Part shown: positions 36,738 to 46,475 of the stretch, piece after piece | Numbering within the stretch: the stretch's first letter is position 1 | How the letters are laid out: the number at the start of each line of letters is the position of its first letter | Program-made: the position numbers and the translations under genes | Source: Gammaproteobacteria bacterium | GTDB taxonomy: Bacteria; Pseudomonadota; Gammaproteobacteria; Pseudomonadales; Pseudohongiellaceae | Assembly: GCA_029246545.1 (NCBI GenBank) | Contig: JAQWMX010000005.1 | Span: 186,001-250,000, forward strand | DNA length: 64,000 nt | Reading direction: 5' to 3' | Notes under the pieces: model-generated | Seen by the model: the letters and a program-made list of their open reading frames with translations, nothing else | Told to the model about the DNA's origin: nothing | Databases searched by the model: none

Positions 36738-37661
36738 TTAGACGATATCATCCAATAAACGCCGAGCTCCTTGCTGCAATAATAGTTCAGCAACTTTAAT
36801 TCCCAACTCTTCAGAAGCTGAAGAACTCCCCTCTAGTTCAGACCGTAAAATTTCTTTACCATCTGCACTTCCAACAATGCCGCATAGCTTAAGCGAATCG
36901 CCACTTAATTCTGATAAACAAGCTATGGGCACCTGGCAGCCACCATTTAATTTTGCATTCATAGCGCGCTCAGCATTGACACAAATTGAACTTTGGCGAT
37001 GATTTAGTACACTTAAATAGTTCAACACTTTATTGTCAGCAACTCTGCACTCAATGCCAATTGCACCTTGTCCACCTGCCGGCAAGCACAATGATGGCTC
37101 TAAATATTCTTGAATACGAATTTTCATACCAAGCCTTAACAGCCCTGCTGCGGCTAAAATAATTGCGTCATATTCATTTTCATCTAATTTTTTTAAACGA
37201 GTATTTACATTACCGCGTAAATCCTTAATTTGAATATCAGGTCTAGCCGCACGCAACTGACTTTGTCGTCGCAAACTAGAAGTGCCAACTACAGCGCCAT
37301 GTGGTAACTCTTCAAAGCTCGGAAACTTATTTGAAACAAAAGCATCACGATAATCTTCGCGTTCACAGATAACTGCCAATCCCAAACCCTCAGGGAACTC
37401 CATAGGCACATCTTTCATTGAATGCACGGCTATATCAGCCTTTCCCTCCAATATCGCAAGTTCGAGCTCTTTAAGAAACAGCCCTTTTCCGCCGATTTTA
37501 GACAAAGGAGAATCTATAATTTTATCGCCTCTAGTAGTCATTGGCAGAAGTTCTGTTTTTAAGCCTGGGTGTGCATGCTCAAGTTGAGCTTGAACATGCT
37601 CAGCTTGCCACATTGCTAGCGGGCTTTGTCGTGTTGCTATGCGAATTGTTTCACTACTCAT
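36738..37661 (-). CDS. hemC: Porphobilinogen deaminase (hydroxymethylbilane synthase)
   Basis: Polymerises four porphobilinogens. The N-terminus [18 protein letters not shown] is diagnostic and the Cys that holds the dipyrromethane cofactor is in [10 protein letters not shown] near residue 240. Head of the hemCDXY operon, divergent from argH as in Pseudomonas; the algZ-algR pair that lies there in Pseudomonas is absent. Confidence 0.96.
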   Translation of the reverse strand: MSSETIRIATRQSPLAMWQAEHVQAQLEHAHPGLKTELLPMTTRGDKIIDSPLSKIGGKGLFLKELELAILEGKADIAVHSMKDVPMEFPEGLGLAVICEREDYRDAFVSNKFPSFEELPHGAVVGTSSLRRQSQLRAARPDIQIKDLRGNVNTRLKKLDENEYDAIILAAAGLLRLGMKIRIQEYLEPSLCLPAGGQGAIGIECRVADNKVLNYLSVLNHRQSSICVNAERAMNAKLNGGCQVPIACLSELSGDSLKLCGIVGSADGKEILRSELEGSSSASEELGIKVAELLLQQGARRLLDDIV

Positions 37662-37772
37662 ATTGAAAACATTTTACTGTATCCGATGTCTTAAACCAGC
37701 TTCTATATCACTCAATCGTCCTATATTGCTATAATTCGCGCCCACTAGCATCAAGGAATCCATTTTTTAGAA

Positions 37773-39167
37773 ATGAGCGAAGAAAATAACAGCAAAAGCA
37801 AACTCTGGGGCGGGAGATTTACCGAAGCCACAGATGCTTTTGTACAACGATTCACAGCTTCAGTTGAATTCGATAAACGCCTTTATAAGGCTGATATCGA
37901 AGGCTCAATTGCGCACGCCACAATGTTGAAACAAGCTAAAATTTTAAATTCAGATGAGCTTAAACAAATCACCTCTGGCTTGCATGAAATACAAAACGAT
38001 ATCGAGTCCGACTCTTTTAAGTGGTCTATTGAATTAGAAGATGTACATATGAATATTGAGGCAGCTCTCACTGCAAAGATTGGTGATACTGGCAAAAAAT
38101 TACATACCGGCCGCTCAAGAAATGATCAGGTCGCTACTGATATCAGGCTTTATGTACGTGAAGAAATTGATTATGTAAGTCTGCTTGTCAGAAGGTTACA
38201 AGATGGAATTCTTGATCTGGCTGAACAAAACACAGATACCGTCATGCCTGGGTTTACCCATTTGCAAACAGCACAACCAATCACATTCGGCCATCATTTA
38301 ATGGCTTGGTTTGAAATGATGCAGCGTGATTTTGAGCGCCTGCAAGATTGCAGAAAACGTGTGAATATTTCACCACTGGGTTCTGCAGCATTAGCAGGGA
38401 CCACCTATCCGATTGATCGCGATTTAACAGCTTCCTTGCTTGGCTTTGATAAAGCCTCAAATAACTCATTGGACTCAGTGAGTGACCGTGACTTTGCTAT
38501 TGAGTTAAGTGCTGCTGCCAGTTTGGTCATGATGCACCTATCGAGGTTCTCGGAAGAGTTAGTGCTTTGGACTTCATCCCAATTTAATTTTATAGACTTG
38601 CCGGATAGGTTTTGTACAGGCTCATCGATTATGCCGCAAAAGAAAAACCCCGATGTGCCTGAATTAATAAGAGGTAAAAGTGGCCGTGTATTTGGTCATT
38701 TGGTTTCTTTATTAACCTTAATGAAGTCACAACCTCTGGCTTATAACAAGGATAACCAAGAAGATAAGGAGCCCTTATTTGACACTTTGGATACGCTAAA
38801 AGACAGCCTAATGGCTTATGTAGAAATGGTGCCAGCTATTAAAGCGAAAAAAGAAAATATGCAGCTTTCCGCAGCACAAGGGTTCGCCACTGCTACCGAT
38901 CTGGCTGATTATTTAGTAAAAAAAGGCATGCCCTTTAGAGATGCCCATGAAGTTGTTGGCAAAGCTGTGGCTTTTTGTATCGAACAACAAAAAGATCTGG
39001 GCAGCCTCAGCATAGAGGAATTGCAAAACTTCTCCGAGACTATTACTGATGATGTATATGACGTGCTCACACTAGAAGGTTCAGTCAGTGCTAGAAATCA
39101 TATTGGCGGTACAGCCCCATCCCAAGTAAAAACTGCCATAGCCAATGCACGGGCCCTGTTGGCCTAG
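37773..39167 (+). CDS. argH: Argininosuccinate lyase
   Basis: Last step of arginine synthesis, splitting argininosuccinate into arginine and fumarate. The fumarase/aspartase-superfamily signature [15 protein letters not shown] is near residue 282, carrying the catalytic serine of the mobile loop. Further marks are [15 protein letters not shown] and the N-terminal [19 protein letters not shown]. 464 residues, normal length. It shares a 111-base divergent region with hemC. Confidence 0.97.
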   Translation: MSEENNSKSKLWGGRFTEATDAFVQRFTASVEFDKRLYKADIEGSIAHATMLKQAKILNSDELKQITSGLHEIQNDIESDSFKWSIELEDVHMNIEAALTAKIGDTGKKLHTGRSRNDQVATDIRLYVREEIDYVSLLVRRLQDGILDLAEQNTDTVMPGFTHLQTAQPITFGHHLMAWFEMMQRDFERLQDCRKRVNISPLGSAALAGTTYPIDRDLTASLLGFDKASNNSLDSVSDRDFAIELSAAASLVMMHLSRFSEELVLWTSSQFNFIDLPDRFCTGSSIMPQKKNPDVPELIRGKSGRVFGHLVSLLTLMKSQPLAYNKDNQEDKEPLFDTLDTLKDSLMAYVEMVPAIKAKKENMQLSAAQGFATATDLADYLVKKGMPFRDAHEVVGKAVAFCIEQQKDLGSLSIEELQNFSETITDDVYDVLTLEGSVSARNHIGGTAPSQVKTAIANARALLA

Positions 39168-39282
39168 GCTCAATTGCTTAGTCTCATTTTAGTCAATTAG
39201 CGCTAGACGCTGCTATTCCAGACGTTTATTCTTATTCAAAAGAGTATTTATAACCGAAAGATTCTATGACCCTGGAGGTCTT

Positions 39283-39879
39283 ATGAGCATCACGAGCATT
39301 ATCATCCTGATCGTCCTTGCAGTTGTCATTTTTATGACCATAGGCATCTACAATAAATTAGTCACTTTCAAAAATCGTTTTGAAAATGCCTTTTCCCAAA
39401 TTGAAGTACAACTCAAGCGCCGCTATGACTTGATTCCCAATATGGTAGAAACTGCTAAAGCCTATATCACACATGAACGTGAAACACTTGAAGCCGTCAT
39501 ACAGGCTCGAAACCAGGCTATGCAAGGCTTAGAAGCTGCTGCTGCCAGCCCTGGTAGTCCTGCAGCTATGTTAGATTTGAGTCAAGCAGAAGGCTTGCTT
39601 ACAGGTGCCTTAGGCAAATTAAATGTTGTTGTAGAAGCGTATCCAGATCTGAAAGCCAATCAGAATATGATGCAAGTATCTGAAGAGCTCATCAGTACCG
39701 AAAACAAGGTGGCCTTTTCTCGGCAAGCATTTAACGATGCCGTAACCATGTATAACACTTACAAACAGACTTTTCCGCCAGTAGTACTTGCCGGTATGTT
39801 TGGCCACAGTGAGGATGCTAGCCTACTTGAATACGAAGATAGCGAAGCAATGCAGGATGCACCTAAAGTTTCCTTTTAA
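39283..39879 (+). CDS. lemA: LemA family protein
   Basis: A 198-residue protein with an N-terminal membrane helix (residues 3-22) and a long helical bundle beginning YNKLVTFKNRFENAFSQIEVQLKRRYDLIPN, the family hallmark. A strong GGAGGT lies before the ATG. Function unknown. It is paired with the M48 peptidase gene 42 bases downstream, a very common neighbourhood. Confidence 0.92.
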   Translation: MSITSIIILIVLAVVIFMTIGIYNKLVTFKNRFENAFSQIEVQLKRRYDLIPNMVETAKAYITHERETLEAVIQARNQAMQGLEAAAASPGSPAAMLDLSQAEGLLTGALGKLNVVVEAYPDLKANQNMMQVSEELISTENKVAFSRQAFNDAVTMYNTYKQTFPPVVLAGMFGHSEDASLLEYEDSEAMQDAPKVSF

Positions 39880-39921
39880 GGCTTTTACCAATTCGCCTGA
39901 ATTCGAGAAGCCAATCTTAGC

Positions 39922-41838
39922 GTGAATTTTTTTGCCCAACAGGATCGAGCCAGAAACACGACTAGAAAACTAGTGTTTCTGTTTTCCTGTGCAGTTATAA
40001 GCTTAATATTCATAACCTCATTGCTCATTATCTTTACTATCAGTTTTTCTGAGGGGGCTTCTGCTGATATAGCTTTTGACTCAGATTTAATTACTTCCAA
40101 TATTTTTATTTTGGTGAGTTTAGGAGTGATTGCTGTTGTAACCCTAGGTTCACTATTCAGACTTGCCCAGCTAAGAGGTGGCGGCAGAGTTGTAGCTGAA
40201 GCTATGGGTGGTCGTCTACTCAATACCGGTACTCGTGATGCCGATGAAAGAAAAGTTCTTAATGTCGTTGAAGAAATAGCTATTGCCTCTGGCACACCCG
40301 TGCCACCTGTCTACCTAATGGAAGATACTGCTATCAATGCTTTTGCTGCTGGTTACAAAGCACAAGACGCAGTTATAGGCGTTACCCGCGGGTGTGTACA
40401 ACAACTGAATCGTGATGAACTACAAGGAGTCATCGCTCACGAATTTAGCCATATATTTAACGGCGACATGCGTTTAAATATACGTCTCATGGGGCTGCTC
40501 TACGGCATTATGGTTATTGGTTTAATTGGATACTACATTGTCAGAGGTAGTGTCTATCGAGGCCACAGTTCTCGCTCAAATAAAAAAGGTGGCGGTATAG
40601 TGATTCTTGGCATCGGCTTATTGATCGTGGGCTACGGGGGCACATTTTTTGGCAACATCATCAAAGCAGCGGTAAGTCGACAGCGAGAATTCCTTGCCGA
40701 TGCATCGGCAGTTCAATTTACGCGTAACCCTGATGGTATATCTGGTGCACTTAAGAAAATTGGAGGCTATAAGGAAGGCTCTACTATCAACAGTGCTGAT
40801 GCATCTGAAATCAGTCACATGCTTTTTAGCCAAGGATTAAAAACCAGTTTTACTGGCCTCTTTGCTACACACCCTCCTTTAAAAGAACGCATTTCTAAAA
40901 TTGACCCTTATTGGCATGGGGACTTTATTGAAACAGCAGGTCAGAAACCTTCGAGCTCATCTGCTGAAAAAACATCAGGATTTAGTGCTGAAGGCGCTGA
41001 TGGCTCTTTAGGCGCTGATGGCTCTAAATCAGCAATCGATTCTATTGGCGAACCCGGCTATCAACATATTGAGTTAGCAGCTAATAACTTAAGCCAGTTG
41101 CCAGATGAAATCACAGAAGATGCACACAGCTCATTTGGTGCCTGCATGTTAATGCATTGTTTATTGATGGAACTAGCCTCCCCTGCAATAGAAAAAAAAC
41201 AATTAGCCATACTTGAGCAAGGATTGAGTCCTCGGCAATATTCCAGCTTGTTAGCTATTAAAAATAAAGCCAGCTGGATCAGCAGAGATTTGTATCTAAC
41301 TTTAATAGATTTATGTTTACCAGCGCTTAAGCAGCTTTCTGCAATCCAATATCGAACCTTTATGAGTCATCTTAGTCAGTTGATAGTCGCTGATGAGCAT
41401 GTCTCTGTTTTTGAGTGGTGCATTTTTAAAATCTTACGTTACAACCTGGACCAAGAGGCTCAAACAAAAGAAAAAAGAGTTGATCTTAAGGCTGCTGGTT
41501 GGGCAAGTGAAGCCCTTTTATCTGTTTTAAGTATGATCGGAAATAGTGATGTGGTAGCAGCAGAAAATGCATTTAATAATGCGCAAGCCCTACTATCAAT
41601 CCAACAACAATTGAATTTCAAAGCCGAATATAAAGACAATACTGAAGCTTTAGAAAAAGCCACTGACTTATTAAAAGACCTAAAACCTTTGCAAAAACCC
41701 AGGTTGTTAAAGGCTATGGCTAGTTGCATCAATGCTGACGGTATTGTTTCTCCAGAAGAAGCAGAGTTACTCAGAGCTGTGGCATCCTTACTAGATTGCC
41801 CTATCCCGCCTTTGCTAAACCAGCAAAAATTTATTTAA
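39922..41838 (+). CDS. HtpX-like M48 metallopeptidase fused to a TerB-like C-terminal domain
   Basis: A 638-residue protein starting at GTG 39922. Two membrane helices occur at about residues 15-37 and 55-72. The zinc motif HEFSH is in GVIAHEFSHIFNGD near residue 172, and two further helices follow near 190 and 232. Beyond residue 335 comes a Ser/Gly/Ala-rich linker and then a helical region of about 250 residues ending SCINADGIVSPEEAELLRAVASLLDCP, which resembles TerB/DnaJ-TerB modules. E. coli HtpX stops at about 290 residues. Probably a membrane quality-control protease. Confidence 0.87.
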   Translation: MNFFAQQDRARNTTRKLVFLFSCAVISLIFITSLLIIFTISFSEGASADIAFDSDLITSNIFILVSLGVIAVVTLGSLFRLAQLRGGGRVVAEAMGGRLLNTGTRDADERKVLNVVEEIAIASGTPVPPVYLMEDTAINAFAAGYKAQDAVIGVTRGCVQQLNRDELQGVIAHEFSHIFNGDMRLNIRLMGLLYGIMVIGLIGYYIVRGSVYRGHSSRSNKKGGGIVILGIGLLIVGYGGTFFGNIIKAAVSRQREFLADASAVQFTRNPDGISGALKKIGGYKEGSTINSADASEISHMLFSQGLKTSFTGLFATHPPLKERISKIDPYWHGDFIETAGQKPSSSSAEKTSGFSAEGADGSLGADGSKSAIDSIGEPGYQHIELAANNLSQLPDEITEDAHSSFGACMLMHCLLMELASPAIEKKQLAILEQGLSPRQYSSLLAIKNKASWISRDLYLTLIDLCLPALKQLSAIQYRTFMSHLSQLIVADEHVSVFEWCIFKILRYNLDQEAQTKEKRVDLKAAGWASEALLSVLSMIGNSDVVAAENAFNNAQALLSIQQQLNFKAEYKDNTEALEKATDLLKDLKPLQKPRLLKAMASCINADGIVSPEEAELLRAVASLLDCPIPPLLNQQKFI

Positions 41839-41885
41839 GACAGTATAATTCGCGCTTTAGAAATTCTTGAACACAAATCGACGTC

Positions 41886-42038
41886 ATGAAAAAAGCAATC
41901 TTTATACTGCTTACAACTTGCCTTGTTTGCGCTTGTGGTCAAAAGGGGCCTTTAGTACCTCCGGAAACAGTAGCAGAAATACTGGTTACAGAGGTGGTCT
42001 TGTCTGAAATGACAGAATCTATTTCGAGTCACTTTTAA
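41886..42038 (+). CDS. lptM: LptM-like small lipoprotein
   Basis: A 50-residue lipoprotein gene. The signal MKKAIFILLTTCLVCAC ends in a lipobox, and the mature part begins with the signature CGQKGPLVPPE of LptM (YifL/LppL), which helps mature the LptD translocon. Its TAA overlaps the lysA ATG by one base, matching the lppL-lysA-dapF order of Pseudomonas. Confidence 0.9.
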   Translation: MKKAIFILLTTCLVCACGQKGPLVPPETVAEILVTEVVLSEMTESISSHF

Positions 42039-43285
42039 TGAGCAGCTTTCATTATCAAAATAATCAGCTTTTTGCTGAAGCTGTACCTTTATCTCAGATT
42101 GCCGAGCTCTTTGATACGCCCTGCTATGTCTACTCTAGACAGGCTTTGGAAGAAGCTTATCTCACCTACAAAAATGCCTTTTCTAATCAAAACGCAATAA
42201 TTTGTTATGCCGTAAAAGCCAATTCCAATCTTGCTGTTTTAAATGTACTTGCAAGACTTGGTGCTGGTTTCGATATTGTTTCTGGCGGAGAGCTTGAACG
42301 TGTATTGGCTGCCGGCGGCTCTGCTGGAAAAATTATTTTCTCAGGGGTAGGAAAAACACAAAGTGAATTACGCCAGGCACTAGAGGTTGGCATTCATTGT
42401 TTTAATGTTGAGTCTGAAGCCGAGCTAGAAAGACTGAACTCTGTTGCTTTGGATATGGGTGTAATTGCGCCTGTTTCTTTACGCGTAAACCCCGATGTTG
42501 ATGCACAAACTCATCCCTACATCTCTACCGGATTAAGAGAAAATAAATTCGGTATTAATATTGATCATGCTTTTGAGGTGTACCAACATGCTCATTCACT
42601 TGCAGGTTTAAACGTTATTGGTGTTGATTGTCATATCGGTTCTCAGTTAATTAAGCTGAGCCCTTTTGCTGACGCTCTACAAAGAATTTTGCAGTTGGTA
42701 GATAAACTCAGTGATGTTGGTATTACTCTGCAACATTTAGATATGGGCGGCGGCCTGGGTGTGAGCTATCAAGATGAGACTCCTCCGACCCCCGTAGATT
42801 ATGCGGCTGAGATTGCTCCTATACTAAAAGATACTAATTTAAGATTGATACTTGAGCCTGGGCGCTCCATATCTGCTGATGCCGGTATATTACTAACTAA
42901 AGTTGAATATTTAAAAAGTAATGGTGATAAAAACTTTGCCATTGTTGATGCCGCAATGAACGATCTAATTCGACCAGCTCTGTATCAAGCATGGATGGAT
43001 ATCATCCCTGTTAATAAAAACTCACTGGGAAATTCAGCTTCATACGATATAGTTGGACCGGTTTGTGAATCTGCTGATTTTCTGGGTAAAGATAGAAAAC
43101 TCTCTCTAGCGGACGGGGACTTATTAGCTGTGTGCTCGGCGGGCGCCTACAGCTTTGGCATGAGTTCAAACTATAATACTCGGAACCGAGCAGCAGAGAT
43201 CATGATTGACGGTGAAACTGTTCATCTCGCAAGACGTCGTGAAACATATCAGGACCAACTCGATTTGGAAAACCCGCTGCCTTAA
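42038..43285 (+). CDS. lysA: Diaminopimelate decarboxylase
   Basis: PLP-dependent last step of lysine synthesis. The PLP lysine is in ICYAVKANSNL near residue 58. HIGSQ near residue 200, the phosphate-binding GGGLGV loop near residue 240, the EPGRS motif near residue 276 and CESADF near residue 347 complete the alanine-racemase-fold active site. 415 residues. Coupled to lptM upstream; dapF follows after 55 bases. Confidence 0.96.
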   Translation: MSSFHYQNNQLFAEAVPLSQIAELFDTPCYVYSRQALEEAYLTYKNAFSNQNAIICYAVKANSNLAVLNVLARLGAGFDIVSGGELERVLAAGGSAGKIIFSGVGKTQSELRQALEVGIHCFNVESEAELERLNSVALDMGVIAPVSLRVNPDVDAQTHPYISTGLRENKFGINIDHAFEVYQHAHSLAGLNVIGVDCHIGSQLIKLSPFADALQRILQLVDKLSDVGITLQHLDMGGGLGVSYQDETPPTPVDYAAEIAPILKDTNLRLILEPGRSISADAGILLTKVEYLKSNGDKNFAIVDAAMNDLIRPALYQAWMDIIPVNKNSLGNSASYDIVGPVCESADFLGKDRKLSLADGDLLAVCSAGAYSFGMSSNYNTRNRAAEIMIDGETVHLARRRETYQDQLDLENPLP

Positions 43286-43340
43286 TTTTTTTTAAAATAA
43301 AGCTAGAACCAATAGAAAGTATAAAGAGAGAAGAATAACT

Positions 43341-44171
43341 TTGCGTTTTACGAAAATGCACGGCCTAGGTAATGACTTTATATTGTTGGATCAAATCCAG
43401 CAGGATACTCCTGTGCCTGTAGAACGTATTTCAGAGTTGTCAGACCGCCGAAAAGGTATCGGATTTGACCAGTTGTTAATCATTGAGCCAGCCACCATTA
43501 CTGGAAGTGATTTTAATTATCGTATCTATAATGCCGACGGATCAGAGGTTGAACATTGTGGCAATGGTGCTCGTTGTGTAGCTCGCTATATAAAAGATCA
43601 AGAATTAAGCGACAAAACCACTATCGCGCTTGGCATGCCTACTGGCAACATTATTCAGTGTGAACTGCAAGAAGACGGTCAGGTAACTGTAGATATGGGC
43701 GAACCAATCACTAAGCCTCAGGCTATTCCCTTTTTGACTGACGCTGAAGCTCTCACTTATCCCCTCGAAATTTCAAATGCTAGTACGCTAGAAATTTCGG
43801 CACTTTCTATGGGGAATCCCCACGCGGTTTGCCTTGTAGAGGATGTTACTACTGCCCCAGTTCAAGAACTTGGCCCACTAATTGAGAAACATGAGCTTTT
43901 CCCAGAGCGAGTTAATGCAGGGTTTATGCAGATAGTCAGTCCTGAGTTAATTCGCTTACGCGTCTATGAACGAGGCGCTGGTGAAACATTAGCATGTGGT
44001 ACTGGAGCATGTGCTGCCGTCGCGGCAGGAATTCTTAGATCTCTGCTGTCGGAAACCGTGACAGTTGAAGTTAAAGGTGGCAAACTCTCTATTAATTGGA
44101 AAGGTCTTGGACACCCAGTTTTCATGACTGGACTAGCCACAACTGTTTACGAAGGACATCTTAATTTATGA
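43341..44171 (+). CDS. dapF: Diaminopimelate epimerase
   Basis: Interconverts LL- and meso-diaminopimelate. The two catalytic cysteines are in EHCGNGARC near residue 74 and LACGTGACAA near residue 218. The start is TTG 43341, required by the family N-terminus RFTKMHGLGNDF; no nearby in-frame ATG precedes it. The stop overlaps the DUF484 gene by four bases. Confidence 0.96.
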   Translation: MRFTKMHGLGNDFILLDQIQQDTPVPVERISELSDRRKGIGFDQLLIIEPATITGSDFNYRIYNADGSEVEHCGNGARCVARYIKDQELSDKTTIALGMPTGNIIQCELQEDGQVTVDMGEPITKPQAIPFLTDAEALTYPLEISNASTLEISALSMGNPHAVCLVEDVTTAPVQELGPLIEKHELFPERVNAGFMQIVSPELIRLRVYERGAGETLACGTGACAAVAAGILRSLLSETVTVEVKGGKLSINWKGLGHPVFMTGLATTVYEGHLNL

Positions 44172-44905
44172 AACCAAGTTCCCAGAATTCTCTCGCCAAA
44201 ACTGACGATTTAAGCCTGGACGATGAAAGTGTTGCCAGCTATTTGTTGGAGCACCCTGATTTTTTTGCAGACCATGAAGACTTGTTATTGAGTTTGCGAA
44301 TACCGCATAAAAGTGGCCAAGCTATTTCTCTACTTGAGCGTCAAGTCTCGTTGTTACGAAGAAAAAATGACGAAACCCAAGATAAAATAACAAGCTTCGT
44401 TGAAAATGCCAAAGAAAATGATGCTCTATTCGAAAAAACACGCACTATAGTTCTTGATATTATTAAGGCAACGACTTTAGAAGATCTATCCAGCTTAGTA
44501 GAAGAGAAGTTAAAGCAAGAGTTTGATGCGACTTCCAGTAAACTATTTTTTGCAACTGATGATGAGATAGAAGGATCAGAATCAACTATATCCATACTAC
44601 CTCTTGAACTAACCAGCAAAGTGCTTGGCAAGTTATTTCAAAGAAAGCGTGCATACTGTGGCAGCCTTAACAAAGATCAAGCAACCTTATTTTTCCCAGA
44701 GTCGGGCAAGATCAGTTCGGTTGCAATCATTCCTATACATTTTCAAGATGAGGCTAAGTTAAAAGCCAAGCTGCCAGGAGTTCCTTTATTAGTAGTAGCA
44801 AGCAACAAAGATAAACACTTCAACTCCACTTTGGACACCTTATTTCTTGATTTCATTGGAGAAATACTTTCTTCCCATATTAATGGACTCCTAATTAACA
44901 CTTAA
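44168..44905 (+). CDS. DUF484 family protein (GAF-like)
   Basis: A 245-residue conserved protein found downstream of dapF in many gammaproteobacteria. The N-terminus VASYLLEHPDFFADHEDLLLSLRIPH and the coiled-coil LLERQVSLLRRKNDE are diagnostic; the rest is predicted as a GAF-like fold. Function unknown. In Pseudomonas xerC follows; here a convergent unknown membrane-protein gene follows instead. Confidence 0.88.
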   Translation: MKPSSQNSLAKTDDLSLDDESVASYLLEHPDFFADHEDLLLSLRIPHKSGQAISLLERQVSLLRRKNDETQDKITSFVENAKENDALFEKTRTIVLDIIKATTLEDLSSLVEEKLKQEFDATSSKLFFATDDEIEGSESTISILPLELTSKVLGKLFQRKRAYCGSLNKDQATLFFPESGKISSVAIIPIHFQDEAKLKAKLPGVPLLVVASNKDKHFNSTLDTLFLDFIGEILSSHINGLLINT

Positions 44906-44913
44906 GTAGCTAA

Positions 44914-45555
44914 CTATTTAGATTCAATTTTATTTTCCATTCTGCTTTCTGAAAAATCTGCAGGAACAGGGCTTACCCATCCATCTTTTAAAGATTGAAC
45001 CCAGAAATAAACGATAGAGCAAACCCCTAAAAACAAACCTAGTACAACTCCAGCATCGACTATGCCTCGCCAAGGTTGAGGCAGCATCCTGACCAACAAG
45101 ACTAAAGTAATTATTGCGCCAGTTAATATGAATGAAATTAATTTTCTCTTCTTTGTGGCGTAAATGTAGCCCATGCAGAGTAATGGGGCCAAAATTACGT
45201 ATAGAAAACTTTTCAAACTATTCTTCTCAAGAAAAGCTTTAGCTCTGATGATTACGCGTGGAGCAAAATTAAGGTGGAAACCTTTATAACCTTCTGCGTA
45301 GGCCATATACAGGGCGAACAAAATAAGACTAAGCCATTGCCATAAATTTAAAGAATAATTGAGCATGTCTAATACTCGAAGAGACAACCTGACAATTGCA
45401 AATAGCAAAATTAAAAGCACCCCACTGATGCCCCAATAATAACCAAACGCTTTCAAAAACTTTTCTCCTGACCTAGTAACAGCTGAAGAATTGTACCAAA
45501 TACCAGGTTTTAAAACGTAGATTTTATTAGTAAACAGGTAATGGTAACTGGGCAA
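44914..45555 (-). CDS. Conserved membrane protein of unknown function
   Basis: A 213-residue protein with about five hydrophobic helices (around residues 42-62, 72-90, 115-132, 140-157 and 166-187). The segments YAEGYKGFHLNFAPR and LPQPWRGIVDAGVVLGL look strongly conserved and I believe similar hypothetical proteins occur across gammaproteobacteria. No function can be assigned. The first 29 bases overlap the end of the unknown gene upstream, so the true start could be slightly later. Confidence 0.65.
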   Translation of the reverse strand: MPSYHYLFTNKIYVLKPGIWYNSSAVTRSGEKFLKAFGYYWGISGVLLILLFAIVRLSLRVLDMLNYSLNLWQWLSLILFALYMAYAEGYKGFHLNFAPRVIIRAKAFLEKNSLKSFLYVILAPLLCMGYIYATKKRKLISFILTGAIITLVLLVRMLPQPWRGIVDAGVVLGLFLGVCSIVYFWVQSLKDGWVSPVPADFSESRMENKIESK

Positions 45556-45883
45556 TCAATTGATAAATTTTTGTTAATAGACGCACTTGCTCATCATCAT
45601 TTTCTTGATAATTTTCATGATTGAGTACGCTACATAGTTTTTGTAATTCTCTTGCACATGCCTTATCCCCATTTTTACAATAAAAAGACTCCAGTAATGC
45701 CAAACGTGAACTATGCTTTTTTACTTCGATGAAAACTACTTCCTTTTCTTGCACCAAACTCGCATTACAGTACCCCTCCAATGCTTGTTCAAGCATCAGA
45801 ACTAGATTACTGCAATACTGTTGTAAGGCATGTTGCGCTTCATGCAAAGGGTTCAAGCTGCTTGCGCTCCTGGCGAAAAGCAA
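45527..45883 (-). CDS. Hypothetical protein behind the response regulator
   Basis: A 118-residue soluble, mostly helical protein with four cysteines; I recognise no family. Its start overlaps the end of the response-regulator gene and its end overlaps the membrane-protein gene, so the three look like one operon. The overlaps of about 30 bases are longer than usual and make the exact start uncertain. It takes the place held by pilH/pilI in Pseudomonas but has no receiver or CheW motif. Confidence 0.5.
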   Translation of the reverse strand: MLFARSASSLNPLHEAQHALQQYCSNLVLMLEQALEGYCNASLVQEKEVVFIEVKKHSSRLALLESFYCKNGDKACARELQKLCSVLNHENYQENDDEQVRLLTKIYQLIAQLPLPVY

Positions 45884-46275
45884 AGTTTAAGTAATTCATT
45901 CTTTCCAAAAGGTTTAACTAAGACTGCATTTGCTCCAGCTGCATATGCCTTTGCTTGCTCTAATTTACTTGCAAATTCCAACACCACAATCAAAGGGATA
46001 TATTGAAAAATTGATTGCGCTTTAACCAAAGCGCAAAATTGATAACCGTCTAGCTTGCCTATATTCACATCAATAAATACAGCTGATGGTTTATTTTTTG
46101 CTAAGGCACATAAGCCATCGAAAGGGTCATCTTTAAGCAACAAATCATATGATGACTTTTCTACCAGCTGTTTAACGGTCTCTAGAATCAAAGGATTATC
46201 GTCAATAAATAGAAGAAAATTTTTCTGTTTAGTTGAACCAACATTACCTTTTTGGCTTTTTGTTGAAATTCCCAT
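45853..46275 (-). CDS. PilG-like single-domain response regulator, degenerate
   Basis: A CheY-like receiver of 140 residues with no output domain. The acidic pair is in LLFIDDNP, the phosphoacceptor Asp in AVFIDVNIGKLDG and the conserved Lys in VLVKPF. The switch Thr/Ser after strand beta-4 is missing: IPLIVVLEF stands where IPVIMLTA is usual. I chose ATG 46275 because AAGGAG lies six bases before it; the longer frame to 46308 lacks a ribosome site. It is divergent from gshB exactly where pilG sits in Pseudomonas, but pilH, pilI, pilJ and chpA do not follow. Confidence 0.75.
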   Translation of the reverse strand: MGISTKSQKGNVGSTKQKNFLLFIDDNPLILETVKQLVEKSSYDLLLKDDPFDGLCALAKNKPSAVFIDVNIGKLDGYQFCALVKAQSIFQYIPLIVVLEFASKLEQAKAYAAGANAVLVKPFGKNELLKLCFSPGAQAA

Positions 46276-46281
46276 CAAAAA

Positions 46282-46287
46282 CTCCTT
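46282..46287 (-). promoter_or_regulatory. Ribosome binding site for the response regulator
   Basis: AAGGAG on the minus strand six bases from ATG 46275. It fixes the start and shortens the product by 11 residues relative to the longest open frame. Confidence 0.75.
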
Positions 46288-46475
46288 CGCTTTTATCTGT
46301 AGCTCCATCTGTACATATATATAGCAGGCTTATTCAGTTTCCTCCAAAATATTCAATCATATTGATCCGTATTCCGTAGTCTTTCTTTATTAGTTACATT
46401 ATAAAATCTCGAGTTTCTACCCGTAAGGACAGGCTCTTTGATATAATTCGTCGATTATTTGTTGTGGATATACTT

